A DNA stretch of 48,254 bases from M3007 sp046160345 (GCA_046160345.1 JBJXGO010000094.1:1-48254), one strand, 5' to 3'. Positions 1 through 9,172 are shown, counted from the first letter of the stretch. Numbers and translations: made by a program. The notes: a model not told the origin generated them from the letters alone.

Positions 1-494
1 TATTGGAAGTGCTGTATGCTTGTGGTTTGCGTGTCACTGAATTGATCAACCTTCGCCTTACCCAAATTTTTTTGGAAGCGAATTTCATCAAAGTCCTGGG
101 CAAAAATAACAAGGAACGACTTGTGCCAATCGGTGCAGAAGCCGTGAAACATATTACCATTTATCTTGAAAACGTCCGAAACCTTCAGGGAAATATAAAA
201 AAGGAGGCAGAAAACATCGTGTTTCTAAATCGCAGGGGTGGAAAAATGAGCCGTGTAATGGTGTTTCTGATTGTAAAAGAGTTTGCGCAAAAAGCAGGCG
301 TTGTAAAAAACATCAGCCCACATACCTTTCGCCACACGTTCGCAACCCACCTCGTGGAAGGGGGCGCCGACCTGAAAGCTGTGCAGGACATGCTAGGACA
401 TGAAAGTATTACCACGACCGAGATTTATACCCACCTTGACACAGAGTACCTCAAAGACACCATTTACCTTTACCACCCGCGATTGAAAATGTGA
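1..494 (+). CDS. xerD: Tyrosine recombinase, XerC/XerD type (5' end cut by window)
   Basis: This is the C-terminal catalytic domain of a tyrosine recombinase. Xer enzymes resolve chromosome dimers at dif sites, while relatives move phages and integrons. Numbering from base 3, the catalytic set is visible: Arg10 in GLRVTEL, Lys34 or Lys37 in the GKNNKERLVPIG beta-hairpin, His107 and Arg110 in HTFRHTFATHL, His133 in GHESI, and the nucleophile Tyr142 in IYTHL. The reading frame runs off the left edge, so the N-terminal SAM-like DNA-binding domain is missing from view. The housekeeping-like sequence and ordinary chromosomal neighbours favour a XerD/XerC role over an integrase, but XerC versus XerD cannot be decided from this half. 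An EVE-domain gene follows 22 bases downstream. Confidence 0.85.
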   Translation, partial: LEVLYACGLRVTELINLRLTQIFLEANFIKVLGKNNKERLVPIGAEAVKHITIYLENVRNLQGNIKKEAENIVFLNRRGGKMSRVMVFLIVKEFAQKAGVVKNISPHTFRHTFATHLVEGGADLKAVQDMLGHESITTTEIYTHLDTEYLKDTIYLYHPRLKM

Positions 495-516
495 GCAATC
501 CGCAAATGCACGAATC

Positions 517-930
517 ATGAACTATTGGCTAGTCAAGTCAGAACCCGATGTATATGGCTACGACCAACTCGTAGCTGAGGGCCGTGGCCGCTGGGACGGC
601 GTACGTAATTATCAGGCACGCAACAACTTGCGGGCAATGAAGGAAGGCGACCTTTGTCTTTTCTACCATTCCAATATCGGTCTTTCAGTGGTTGCGCTTG
701 CACGTGTAGCCCGGGAGCACTACCCTGACCCGACTGCTGAAAAAGGCGACTGGTCCTGTGTGGAATTGGAACCAGTGAAACCGTTTGCGCGCCCCGTACC
801 CCTTTCAGAAATCAAGGCGCACCCTGATTTACAACAGTTCCTACTGGTTAGAAACGGGCGTTTGTCGGTAATGCCAGTGTCTTCTGCCGAATTTTCCATC
901 ATATTATCTATGGGAGAGACCCAAATTTGA
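517..930 (+). CDS. EVE domain-containing protein
   Basis: The 137-residue protein starts with MNYWLVKSEPDVYGYDQL, a hallmark opening of EVE-domain proteins (PUA-like fold, related to human THYN1 and YTH domains). A WDGVRNYQARNNL motif follows at residues 27-39 and a GDLCLFYHSN strand near residue 45. Family knowledge: EVE domains bind modified bases in DNA or RNA in an aromatic pocket, and solo EVE proteins like this are common in bacteria with unproven roles. The length is close to the usual 135-150 residues, so it is probably complete. It sits between the recombinase and a small membrane protein on the same strand with short gaps. No functional link to the distant restriction-modification island at 37 kb is shown. 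Confidence 0.9.
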   Translation: MNYWLVKSEPDVYGYDQLVAEGRGRWDGVRNYQARNNLRAMKEGDLCLFYHSNIGLSVVALARVAREHYPDPTAEKGDWSCVELEPVKPFARPVPLSEIKAHPDLQQFLLVRNGRLSVMPVSSAEFSIILSMGETQI

Positions 931-966
931 GTCATGATTTATAAATATTCTTATAGCGGGCGCGAT

Positions 967-1452
967 ATGAACCAGTTTCCTGGTGGAGGCCTCGGCTGTC
1001 TAATTTTCTCGGTACTCCTTATCGTAGGTGGGTATTATATTCTGCAAGGACTTTATTACCTGCTGCTTTGGGCGGCCCCTGCGCTTTTGGTACTAGCCTT
1101 GATTATTAACTGGCGGGTATTCCCGGACACGATAAAGAGCTGGCTCAAAACCTTAGAAACCAATCCATTAAGTGCACTTATTTCTTTGGCATTGGCCGTA
1201 TTGGTATTTCCCTTTTTTTCGCTCTACATTTTATTAAAAGCCATTGGCTACCGAAAAATGGAGCAACTCCGGCGCCAATTTGGAGAACCTGAATACCAAC
1301 GAAAAGAGGAAGTTTATGCAGAATTCGAAGAGTTGGAAAGCACTCCAAAACGGGGCCCTAACGAGGAGACCGACCACTTAGAACTGCCCAAGGAATCTGA
1401 AAAACAGCAACGCAAAAAAGATCAAAACCCATATGACTCGCTTTTTGACTGA
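967..1452 (+). CDS. Small membrane protein of unknown function
   Basis: Not recognised. The frame is open from an ATG at 934, but the ATG at 967 is preferred because it begins MNQFPGGG directly before the first hydrophobic segment. Two or three membrane segments can be seen, roughly residues 10-45 (ILQGLYYLLLWAAPALLVL) and 63-90 (ALISLALAVLVFPFFSLYIL). A charged cytoplasmic tail follows, rich in Glu, Lys and Gln (about residues 95-161). The gene follows the EVE gene closely and may be co-transcribed with it. No motif points to a function. Confidence 0.65.
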   Translation: MNQFPGGGLGCLIFSVLLIVGGYYILQGLYYLLLWAAPALLVLALIINWRVFPDTIKSWLKTLETNPLSALISLALAVLVFPFFSLYILLKAIGYRKMEQLRRQFGEPEYQRKEEVYAEFEELESTPKRGPNEETDHLELPKESEKQQRKKDQNPYDSLFD

Positions 1453-1590
1453 ATCTGGTTAAAAATCGAAGGCAGGTGGCAGTTCCTATCCACAGAAATT
1501 TTCAGTTACAGGCAGCCTCTTTTGGCATTACCTCGTCAGTAGCTTAATACTGGTGCTTCTCACAGGTTAATACGGAGCAATAAACCAACA

Positions 1591-2217
1591 ATGCCCATGC
1601 AATTCATCCCTTTTTTTCTGCGCTGGAGTGCGGTATTTGTACTGGTATTCCAGACATTTTGTACCCAAAACCCGCTTGAAACCATAGAGGGAAAAAACGA
1701 CCGTGGTCAGCTTGAGCGCTGGCAGCGACGCAAAGACAATTTGACCAAAGAAGGACTGTTTCAACGATTTTCACAGGAAGGCGTTTTGCTTGAGGAGGCA
1801 CATTACCATGCCGACTCTCTGGATGGAGAAAGGAAGTACTATACCCCGGATGGAAAGTTAGAAAGTATTGAACGTTACCAAAACAATAAAATACACGGAA
1901 AATTTCAGTCCTTTTATGCTGATGGCCGGGTGAAAATTGAACAGGATTTTTTACAGGGCGCACTTACCGGTTATAGTATTCGATATTACCCAAACGGCAA
2001 TGTTCAGGAAAAGGTAATGCTGAAAGACAATGTCGAGAATGGGCCGTTTACAGAATATCATGAAAACGGAAACCTTAAAACCGAAGGAACCTACGTCCCC
2101 AACGAAGAAAACGATGGCGTGGAAGACGGCGAGCTAAAAGAATACGATGAAACGGGGCAACTTATACGCATTGCTGACTGTAGGAACGGGACCTGCCTCA
2201 CGCGCTGGAAAAAATAA
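1591..2217 (+). CDS. Exported MORN-repeat-variant protein (YwqK-like)
   Basis: A 208-residue protein with a hydrophobic N-terminus (residues 5-24), then repeated units of the MORN-variant type: GLFQRFSQEGVLLEEAHY, GERKYYTPDGKLESIERY, GKFQSFYADGRVKIEQDF, GYSIRYYPNGNVQEKVML and GPFTEYHENGNLKTEGTY. Each has the G-x-x-x-x-Y/F-x-x-x-G-x-l pattern. Such repeats are common in secreted and surface proteins of Bacteroidota and also in the so-called YwqK family, for which no enzymatic role is established. Cys24 could be lipidated, but the preceding residues (QTF) are a poor lipobox. It precedes porQ by about 30 bases on the same strand. Confidence 0.75.
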   Translation: MPMQFIPFFLRWSAVFVLVFQTFCTQNPLETIEGKNDRGQLERWQRRKDNLTKEGLFQRFSQEGVLLEEAHYHADSLDGERKYYTPDGKLESIERYQNNKIHGKFQSFYADGRVKIEQDFLQGALTGYSIRYYPNGNVQEKVMLKDNVENGPFTEYHENGNLKTEGTYVPNEENDGVEDGELKEYDETGQLIRIADCRNGTCLTRWKK

Positions 2218-2249
2218 ATTCCATTCATCCTTGTTTTAAACTATTGATC

Positions 2250-3329
2250 ATGAACCTATTATTACAAAAAATAAAAATTGCGGGTACGCTGCTCTGTGGC
2301 AGTTTGCTACTATTACCAACAACAAATATTTCAGCGCAGGTAGTTGGAGGGAGGCATGTCTTTTCCTTTCTTTCGCTTCCCCAGTCAGCACGAATGACCG
2401 GCCTGGGCGGTGCCCAGATCGCAGTACGAGATGATGACCCGGTTTTTGCAATCGCCAATCCCGGGGCGCTCAACCCTTCAATGTCCGGACGGGTCGCCTT
2501 CAACCATAATTTTTTCCTTGGAGGTATCCGGCACGGCTATGTTTCTTACGCGCAGCAACTGCCTAAATGGGGCTTCACTATGCACGGAGGAATCCAATAC
2601 ATGGGTTATGGTGAGATAAAACGCGCAGACGAATTCGGTGACGTGCAGGGAACTGTGAAAGCAGGGGAAACCGCCTTTACCCTGGGAGCAGCCCGGCCAT
2701 TGTCGGATAAAATTTCTCTGGGAATAAATACCCGCTTGGCCTTTTCAAGCCTTGATACCTACAAATCTTCTGCATTGCTGGCAGATGCAGGTCTAATTTA
2801 TGCTGATTCCGCAAGCCGATTCGTTGCAGGTCTCGTACTCCGAAATGCAGGCACACAAATCTCAACCTATTCAGATATAAAGGAGACCCTGCCCTTTGAT
2901 ATTCAACTTGGCGTAAGCAAGCGGTTAAAGCACCTACCTTTCAGGATCAGTGTAATTGCTCATCATTTACAACAGTGGGACATTCGGTATGATGACCCCA
3001 ACGTACAGGGTGAGGAGGTGTTGCTCTTTGGCGACCAGCAGCAGGAGGAAAGCAAGGCAACTGCTGTTATTGACAATTTCTTCCGACATCTCATCTTTAA
3101 CGGAGAGTTTTTATTGGGCAAAAACGAGGGCTTTCGTCTTCGTTTAGGCTACAATCACTTGTTAAAACGCGAACTCTCAGTCAACAACTATCGCAGTCTT
3201 GCAGGCTTCTCCGGAGGTATCGGCATCAAAATAAGCCGTATTCGAATAGATTTTGGCTATGGAACTTACCACCTTGCAGGTAGTGTGGCGCATATTGGCA
3301 TTGGTACAAACTTGAGAGAGTTTTTTTAG
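2250..3329 (+). CDS. porQ: Type IX secretion system outer-membrane protein PorQ
   Basis: A 359-residue predicted beta-barrel. The ATG at 2250 is chosen; the frame is open two codons earlier only through a TTG. A signal peptide ends at ISAQ (about residue 30). The mature N-terminus GGRHVFSFLSLPQSARMTGLGG followed by AVRDDDP and NPGALN matches PorQ, an FadL-like barrel of the type IX secretion system that with PorU, PorV and PorZ forms the attachment complex attaching cargo to surface lipopolysaccharide (family knowledge). The C-terminal strand region GFSGGIGIKISRIRIDFGYG is also typical. Many Bacteroidota keep porQ beside cmk; here the cmk neighbour at 32-33 kb is a different PorV/PorQ-family gene. 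PorQ ends three bases from a convergent gene. Confidence 0.85.
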   Translation: MNLLLQKIKIAGTLLCGSLLLLPTTNISAQVVGGRHVFSFLSLPQSARMTGLGGAQIAVRDDDPVFAIANPGALNPSMSGRVAFNHNFFLGGIRHGYVSYAQQLPKWGFTMHGGIQYMGYGEIKRADEFGDVQGTVKAGETAFTLGAARPLSDKISLGINTRLAFSSLDTYKSSALLADAGLIYADSASRFVAGLVLRNAGTQISTYSDIKETLPFDIQLGVSKRLKHLPFRISVIAHHLQQWDIRYDDPNVQGEEVLLFGDQQQEESKATAVIDNFFRHLIFNGEFLLGKNEGFRLRLGYNHLLKRELSVNNYRSLAGFSGGIGIKISRIRIDFGYGTYHLAGSVAHIGIGTNLREFF

Positions 3330-3332
3330 GGC

Positions 3333-3857
3333 TTATTTGGTAATTGCTTCGGGGTTTTCTCTTTTCCATTCATCAAAACGATTGCCGGGCAAAAAGGAAA
3401 TTTTCTGCCCGAAACGCCCAGGTGCTCGCAAGTATAGATTTACGATCCGACGCCCCAAACGCTTTTTTTCTTCCGATTTTTCAACATCGCTCCAGGGATA
3501 GCGTACTGTGACCCAATAATTTGTAACAAAAAAATGGTTCGCACTTGCGTCCACACGCTTCAATCGCCAAAGGCTGCGACGTACGAAAAGCAGCCAACCA
3601 AGCCATAGTGCAAACAATACCGCCCGACCCCAAAGAAGGGGAAAAGACAAATAAAGTTCTTCCTCTGGTATGATTAAGAAAGTGAGCAACAAGCCGCTTA
3701 AAAACACTGTGCCAAAAATGGGCGTGAACACCCGCCAGAACAAAGTTGCGGATGAGGAAAGGCACTCTGTTTCGTTTATTGGTGTCTCCGTGGAAGGGCT
3801 GGCCGGGGGTTGTTCCAGCTGGTCGGCGTCTGAAGAATTGGTATGCTGATTTTTCAT
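3333..3857 (-). CDS. Two-helix membrane protein of unknown function
   Basis: Not recognised. This is a 174-residue protein with a polar, Ser/Pro/Thr-rich N-terminus (residues 1-38) and two hydrophobic segments, near residues 42-66 and 72-92. A soluble tail with a WVTVRYPWSDVEK stretch follows, resembling the membrane-proximal PH-like beta-strands seen in bacterial bPH proteins; this likeness is weak. The start codon abuts the T-run of the terminator of the upstream gene, so it needs its own promoter or read-through. It converges on porQ with three bases between stop codons. Confidence 0.6.
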   Translation of the reverse strand: MKNQHTNSSDADQLEQPPASPSTETPINETECLSSSATLFWRVFTPIFGTVFLSGLLLTFLIIPEEELYLSFPLLWGRAVLFALWLGWLLFVRRSLWRLKRVDASANHFFVTNYWVTVRYPWSDVEKSEEKKRLGRRIVNLYLRAPGRFGQKISFLPGNRFDEWKRENPEAITK

Positions 3858-3862
3858 AAAAA

Positions 3863-3898
3863 TTGAGCCGCGCCAGACAATTGTCCCGCGCGGCTCAA
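3863..3898 (-). terminator. Rho-independent terminator of the Asp-box/HYR gene
   Basis: A 10-bp GC-rich stem (3863-3872 pairs with 3889-3898, TTGAGCCGCG/CGCGGCTCAA) has a 16-base loop. On the minus strand it is followed by TTTTT, which runs straight into the ATG of the next gene. It lies just past the stop of the gene ending at 3926. Confidence 0.75.
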
Positions 3899-3925
3899 AG
3901 GTACGATGTTCCTTTTTACCCTTCG

Positions 3926-6799
3926 TTAAGGGTTACAAACAGTTCTCCCAGAATTGACGCATTTGAGTACTTTCAACAATTCGAGGCAGTTAGCTGGCAC
4001 CAGCAGGCTAACCGTGATATTGCCCAGGGTCAAATCAGTAACACGAAGAAGTTCGTTCACATCAGGATTTGGGGCAAGTGCCTGTTTCACAATAAAGTGC
4101 ATATCACAGGGAATGTTCTTTAATTTCGTTTTACCCAGAGCAGGATTCAAGCGGACCAAGAGTTTTAATTTAATGGCTTCACCAAGCAGCGGGTTTACAA
4201 TATGACCGCCGCTCATCGGGTTGGACATCAAGGTGCAAGCGGGCGCCCGAGGAATTGCATCGTCAAATTTTAATGCCGTTGGAACCGTGCCAACAGCGGG
4301 CAACCATTTTACTACACAGCTGCCTTGGCCTGCCTGAAGGGTGACCGTTGCGGAGCTTTGTCCCCATTTAAGCGGACCAGAAGCCAATGCTTGTTCAATA
4401 AGTGGCGTAACATCTTTTGTTATGGTTTGAATGCATTTGCTGGTATTACCGCAGTCATCGGTTGCGGTCCAATGGCGTTCTGTGATGCAGAACCATTCGC
4501 AATCGCCCGAAATGTGTTTATCCAGGCGACTGATGCTCACATTCAAGTCACAATTATCCGTCGCCACAGCCATGCCCGTTTTGGCTACACTCGTGTCGCA
4601 GGTTACAGTAATGTTGGGTGGGCAGACAATAACAGGCGGTTTTTTATCCTCAACAGATATAACCTGGAGACAGGTTTTATTATTTCCATGAATATCTAAG
4701 GCTGTCCAGGTCCGGTTGATGGTAAATTCATTTGGACAGCTTCCGTTTATACGCAGGTCTGTATGAACGATGGATGCAATACCACAGTTGTCAGTGGCAT
4801 TTGCCGAGCCAGTGTTGCTTGGATTCAAAGATTCCTCACAGCTAATGGTTTTATTGGCCGGGCAATTAATAACAGGTGCTTGGTTATCAACAACTTGTAT
4901 GGTAAAATTACAAGAGACCGTATTGCCTTCTTCATCAATAGCAGTGGCCGTCACGGGTGTAGTGCCCACGTTAAAGTTGGAACCTGATGGAGGGTTGTAA
5001 GTTACCGTTGCACTCGTGCAGGCATCGGAGGCTGAAGCAGAATAGGAAGCAGGTGCGAAGCATTTTCCAGGGCTTGCACTCAGTATTTGGTTAGGAGGGC
5101 AACTGATGCTGGGCGGTTCGTTGTCTTTGCCAATGGTATAAATATCCTGGGAATCTCCACCGCCGCCGCCTTCGTTCCGGCTATCGGTATAAATGGCAAT
5201 TTGACAAATCACATGATCAAGACCATTGTAGTCGCCAAATTCAAAGAAATTACCAAGATTCGGCGAAGTCGAGCTGGTCAGCCGTTCCGGGGTAGAAAAA
5301 GTTACGCCGCCATCTATAGAAAAACTGTAATAAAGATCTACACCGCTTCGGTTTACGGAATGGCGGGTATCATAATAAATGACATGAACCGTACCATCCC
5401 GACCTACCGCAATCCATGGATTCCAACGATCTACCGTGTTAATATCGGTCGTCTCATGTGGAGTGGCAACATTCCAGGTGTTTCCACCATCGCGCGAACG
5501 CGCCACTTGAACCCGCATATGATTGTTTTGGGGGTTTCCAACAACAGCCGAGCTTGCATCAGCCCAAACAGCATAAATACTGCCATTGAATGGTCCGCCA
5601 GACAGGTCGGCATCTGCACCAACTACAATGTGCGCTCTTCGTGTTTCCTGGGAAGGAATTGCAATACCAAACCCCGCCTGGGTTGGCGCAACCTGAACGG
5701 CTCCGGGCAAGAAACTGGCACCGCCATCTCTGGAGCGTTTTACAAGAATTTGCCTTGTACCGAATGCATGCCAGAAGTAATAGATATCGCCATTTGGGGC
5801 GGTGGTCATATCACTACCAATCCCGATGGGATCTGCATTAAAGGTGGTATTTGCCCAGGTATTCCCTTGATCGGTTGAGCGGCCGAATTGTTGTACATTC
5901 CCAGAATGCCAGCTCATATACACGTTGTCAAGATGTGGCGAACTTGCATGCTTGTCAACGTGAAGGAATTCTTTATCGCTCCCGCTATTGGCCAATTCAC
6001 GGCGCGGGTCTCCAGGAGTAATATTATTTAAATCGGTCCAGGTTTGACCATTATCGCTGGAGCGGTAAAACCAGATTCCGAAGTTGTTGCCCAATGCACC
6101 AGCGTATGCAAACCGACCGTCTGAAGACCACTCCACGGTTGGGTCACAACAGGTACTTCCGAGTGGAAGGGTTGACATATTCCATGTAACGCCACCATCT
6201 GAAGAGTAATACATGGTTTGTCCACCACCAGGGCCGTTTGCGCCAGCAATGACCAAATTTGGGTTTACCGGGTTTATTTTGATGGAGGACTCTGCAGCGC
6301 CTGCCGGAGAAGTGACCCTCACCTCTCCGGAGAGAAACAGGTTCTTTTCGGAAGTGATCATACGTTCTATATTTGGCTGCTCTTCCACGACCTTATATTG
6401 TCCGTTTTCAAACCCCACGGTTTTATATATTTTGTCATTCACCAAATACCCACCGTATTCCTGAATAAAAATTTGCACGATGCTCATGGGGTATTGCCCC
6501 TGCCCAGTTTTACGCATATCAGGGTTCTTTTTCCGATAAGCAACCCGAAAAAAAGCCGGGATTGGTTCTACCAACTCTTCTTCATTAGGTGCCAGCACCT
6601 TGAGGTCTTCCGCAGTTAGGCGGTAGTTTCGGTCGTCCCAGGGACCAAATTTTTTTAGCGATTCATAGCGAACCGTGGGATCAACACCCCTTTCTTGAAA
6701 GACCTGTTGGCCATTGGCAGAGAATGACAAAAACAGCCCGACGGCCATAAACAATAAGAGTAAGCAGGACTGTGTTGGCTTCATTTTGAATTTTTTCAT
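3926..6799 (-). CDS. Secreted Asp-box beta-propeller protein with HYR repeats and a C-terminal module
   Basis: A 957-residue exported protein. The start at 6799 (MKKFKMKPTQSC) gives a clean signal peptide ending ANGQQ; the open frame continues upstream without a better start. Six Asp-boxes of the S-x-D-x-G-x-T-W/F type occur between about residues 199 and 501 (SSDGGVTW, SSDNGQTW, STDQGNTW, SRDGGASF, SRDGGNTW, SIDGGVTF), fitting a six-bladed sialidase/BNR-like propeller. No sialidase RIP motif or catalytic set was recognised, so enzymatic activity is doubtful. Three HYR or HYR-like Ig repeats follow (from about residues 559, 637 and 717; xPPxIxCPPN, DNCG, GNT patterns). The last 160 residues form a module shared with the neighbouring gene ending at 6935. 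I saw no standard type IX C-terminal sorting signal. Confidence 0.85.
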   Translation of the reverse strand: MKKFKMKPTQSCLLLLFMAVGLFLSFSANGQQVFQERGVDPTVRYESLKKFGPWDDRNYRLTAEDLKVLAPNEEELVEPIPAFFRVAYRKKNPDMRKTGQGQYPMSIVQIFIQEYGGYLVNDKIYKTVGFENGQYKVVEEQPNIERMITSEKNLFLSGEVRVTSPAGAAESSIKINPVNPNLVIAGANGPGGGQTMYYSSDGGVTWNMSTLPLGSTCCDPTVEWSSDGRFAYAGALGNNFGIWFYRSSDNGQTWTDLNNITPGDPRRELANSGSDKEFLHVDKHASSPHLDNVYMSWHSGNVQQFGRSTDQGNTWANTTFNADPIGIGSDMTTAPNGDIYYFWHAFGTRQILVKRSRDGGASFLPGAVQVAPTQAGFGIAIPSQETRRAHIVVGADADLSGGPFNGSIYAVWADASSAVVGNPQNNHMRVQVARSRDGGNTWNVATPHETTDINTVDRWNPWIAVGRDGTVHVIYYDTRHSVNRSGVDLYYSFSIDGGVTFSTPERLTSSTSPNLGNFFEFGDYNGLDHVICQIAIYTDSRNEGGGGGDSQDIYTIGKDNEPPSISCPPNQILSASPGKCFAPASYSASASDACTSATVTYNPPSGSNFNVGTTPVTATAIDEEGNTVSCNFTIQVVDNQAPVINCPANKTISCEESLNPSNTGSANATDNCGIASIVHTDLRINGSCPNEFTINRTWTALDIHGNNKTCLQVISVEDKKPPVIVCPPNITVTCDTSVAKTGMAVATDNCDLNVSISRLDKHISGDCEWFCITERHWTATDDCGNTSKCIQTITKDVTPLIEQALASGPLKWGQSSATVTLQAGQGSCVVKWLPAVGTVPTALKFDDAIPRAPACTLMSNPMSGGHIVNPLLGEAIKLKLLVRLNPALGKTKLKNIPCDMHFIVKQALAPNPDVNELLRVTDLTLGNITVSLLVPANCLELLKVLKCVNSGRTVCNP

Positions 6800-6877
6800 G
6801 TTTGAAAATTTGAAGGTTGGAGATGTAAAAAAATAAAGATTCAATTGCGATGAAATCACATAAAAATACCGAAAAGA

Positions 6878-6904
6878 GCCGTGCCCCACCTATTGGGGCA
6901 CGGC
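6878..6904 (-). terminator. Terminator hairpin of the VWA/HYR gene
   Basis: A perfect 10-bp stem, GCCGTGCCCC/GGGGCACGGC, with a 7-base loop lies between the two HYR genes. On the minus strand it is followed by TCTTTTC. It sits about 30 bases past the stop at 6935, so the two related genes are probably transcribed separately. Confidence 0.7.
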
Positions 6905-6934
6905 TTAATGGTTTTGTGAAAAGCAATAAACATT

Positions 6935-8884
6935 TTAAGGCTTGCAAACAGTTCTGCCGGCGTTGACGCATTTCAACACATCCAAAAGGTGTTGCGTATG
7001 CTCTGGAACCAACAGATTGACGTTTATATTTCCGAGTGTCAGGTCTGTTACGCGGAGCAATTCATTTACGGTTGCGTTCTCTCCACCTCCAAGTGCTTGT
7101 CGTACAATGAAGTGCATGGGACAAGGGATCGCACTTAGTTTTGTAGTGCCTAAGGCGGGGTTCAAACGAACGAGGATTTTTAATTTCATAGCCTCGCCAA
7201 GCAATGGGTTCACGATATGACCGCCGCTCATTGGGTTTGACATCAAGGTACAACCGGGGGCCCGGGCTATTGCATCATCAAATTTCAATGCGGTTGGCAC
7301 AACACCTACATAAGGCAACCATTGTACCACACAGCTGCCTTGGCCAGCCTGGAGGGTGACCGTGGCAGCTGTTTGACCCCAAACAAGCGGGCCGGCCTCG
7401 AGGGCCTTTTCAATCAGCGGAGTCACGTCTTTGGTGATTACTTGTACGCAACCGCTGGTATTGCCGCAGTTGTCGGTTGCTTTCCAATGCCGCTCAGTGA
7501 TACAGAACCAATCGCAATCGCCAGAAATGTGGATATTAGACCACACGATGGAAACATCAGTGTCACAGTTGTCGGTTGCAACGGCCTTGCCGGTTTTGGC
7601 AACAGAAGTATCACATTCCACCGTGACATTGGGTGGGCATTTAATTACTGGCAATTTTTTGTCCTGCACAGAAATGATCTGAAGGCAGCTTTTGGAATTG
7701 CCATGGATATCGGAAGTCGTCCAGGTCCGGTTAACCGTAAACTCATTAAGGCACGAACCGTCTACACGTACATCCACGTTGCCGGTACCGCCAATAGCAC
7801 AATTGTCTGAGACAACAGGACTTCCGGTGTTTGCCGGAGCCAAGGATTCTTCACAACTGATCGTTTTGTCTGCTGGACAAGTGATTTTGGGCGCTTCCAA
7901 ATCAAGTACAGTAATTTTGAAAGAGCAAGAGGCCACATTGCCCACATTGTCTTTGGCTGTGCAGGTCACATTTGTTTGTCCAACATTGAATACGCTTCCC
8001 GAGGCTGGTGTACAGTTCACCGTAACAGGAGGGCAGTTGTCGCTTGCCTCGATATTGTAAATCACTACAGCGCTACATTTTCCAGGGTCATTGGGAACCT
8101 TGATTGGAGGGGAGCAGGTAAGCTTCGGGGCCTGGTTGTCAATCAAAGAATTTGCCAGCATCACCAAACTGGCAGGAAGGTCACTAAAATTTGATTTAAC
8201 CCAGTCGGCTGGTGGAAGGTTTCCATTAACGAACACATCTGGCCCCGAAACAGCCCGTATATGGCAATCATTAATACCCGAGCCCAAAGCTATTCCAAAA
8301 ACATAAGTGCCTGATGCTTTCACCGCGTTGGCAATATTTCTGTAGCTGTTAATATCCTGTGGTGGATCGGGGTTGCCATCAGAAATGAAAAAAATCAAAT
8401 CAATGTCGTTGGCATCAACCACTTCTTTTGCTTTAGTCCAGGCTTTTACATAATCCGTGCCCCTGGCAGGGCTGTAATTGGGGTTAATTACAGGCGTTCG
8501 ATTTTCACCATCCAGATATTTTGCTACCATATCCTCAAAATCTGGGTCAGCTACATCTTTCATGGCCATCCCAATATTGGCAACATCTGAAAATTCGACT
8601 ATACCCATTTGCATTCTGCCAGTAGTCGGGAATGCGCCTTCCAGGGCATCGGCGAAATCAGTTACTGCTTGTTCGAATTGCGGTTCAAAAACAACAGGGA
8701 TGTTTACGGACCCTGATTCGTCCAAAACGAGCAAAACTTTGAAGGGTTTTCCGCCAGGTGCCTGGCATCCGGGGAATGGAGGGTTGGGAGCGCCTTCACA
8801 CTGAGCATTTATCTCGGTACTGAAAAGCAGCACCAACAGAATACAAAGCAGACTTGGCAGACAAATCAAAAAATGTTTTTTCAT
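6935..8884 (-). CDS. Secreted von Willebrand A protein with HYR repeats and a C-terminal module
   Basis: A 649-residue exported protein with a signal peptide ending EINAQ (residue 28). A von Willebrand factor A domain covers about residues 46-245, with an intact metal-site motif: DESGS (Asp55, Ser57, Ser59), Thr143 in RGTDY and Asp169 in FISDGNPD. Family knowledge: VWA domains bind ligands through this metal site. HYR or HYR-like repeats follow at about 249-328, 329-408 and 409-486, then a 163-residue module with motifs SNPMSGGHIVNPLLGEA and NELLRVTDLTLGNI. From residue 329 to the end it matches its downstream neighbour at roughly three residues in four by eye, while the N-terminal halves are unrelated. 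Probably surface-exposed and possibly adhesive; partner unknown. Confidence 0.88.
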   Translation of the reverse strand: MKKHFLICLPSLLCILLVLLFSTEINAQCEGAPNPPFPGCQAPGGKPFKVLLVLDESGSVNIPVVFEPQFEQAVTDFADALEGAFPTTGRMQMGIVEFSDVANIGMAMKDVADPDFEDMVAKYLDGENRTPVINPNYSPARGTDYVKAWTKAKEVVDANDIDLIFFISDGNPDPPQDINSYRNIANAVKASGTYVFGIALGSGINDCHIRAVSGPDVFVNGNLPPADWVKSNFSDLPASLVMLANSLIDNQAPKLTCSPPIKVPNDPGKCSAVVIYNIEASDNCPPVTVNCTPASGSVFNVGQTNVTCTAKDNVGNVASCSFKITVLDLEAPKITCPADKTISCEESLAPANTGSPVVSDNCAIGGTGNVDVRVDGSCLNEFTVNRTWTTSDIHGNSKSCLQIISVQDKKLPVIKCPPNVTVECDTSVAKTGKAVATDNCDTDVSIVWSNIHISGDCDWFCITERHWKATDNCGNTSGCVQVITKDVTPLIEKALEAGPLVWGQTAATVTLQAGQGSCVVQWLPYVGVVPTALKFDDAIARAPGCTLMSNPMSGGHIVNPLLGEAMKLKILVRLNPALGTTKLSAIPCPMHFIVRQALGGGENATVNELLRVTDLTLGNINVNLLVPEHTQHLLDVLKCVNAGRTVCKP

Positions 8885-9071
8885 AGGGTGGAAAATTTTG
8901 AGTGAAAATTGGGTTGGTATTTGAGGCTTGTATATTAATGCCTTTTAATGTACATGCGTTAACAGGGTTAATAAAAGCCGGTGTTTTTAAAGCACAAAAG
9001 TCTAGTGCCGACTTCCCTTCAATGGTAAAAAGCCGGTTAATTTGCAGTCAAATCTGCAATACTAAACTAAA

Positions 9072-9106
9072 GCCTCCCCCAACAGCTCTTGTCTGTTGGG
9101 GGAGGC
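9072..9106 (-). terminator. Strong hairpin terminator after the HlyD-type gene
   Basis: A 14-bp stem, GCCTCCCCCAACAG (9072-9085) pairing with 9093-9106, has a 7-base loop. Pairing extends further with one bulge through TTTAGTT/AACTAAA. It lies about 65 bases past the stop of the HlyD-family gene. The rest of 8885-9172 holds the upstream region of the VWA gene, where I could not place a confident promoter. Confidence 0.7.
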
Positions 9107-9172
9107 CTTTTAGTTAAAATTCAATCAAGAGTGTGGCTGGAATCCTTGGCAAAAACAAGGGGTGGGCAAGGG

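Noticed and set aside
1..494. The partial recombinase as the integrase of a mobile element carrying the downstream genes
   Set aside because: The sequence resembles housekeeping Xer proteins, and the following genes look chromosomal; no att repeats or tRNA target were seen nearby.
5087..5878. 263-codon open frame on the plus strand, antisense to the Asp-box protein gene
   Set aside because: It lies wholly opposite a well-supported secreted-protein gene and shows no domain or signal; it is a reading-frame shadow.
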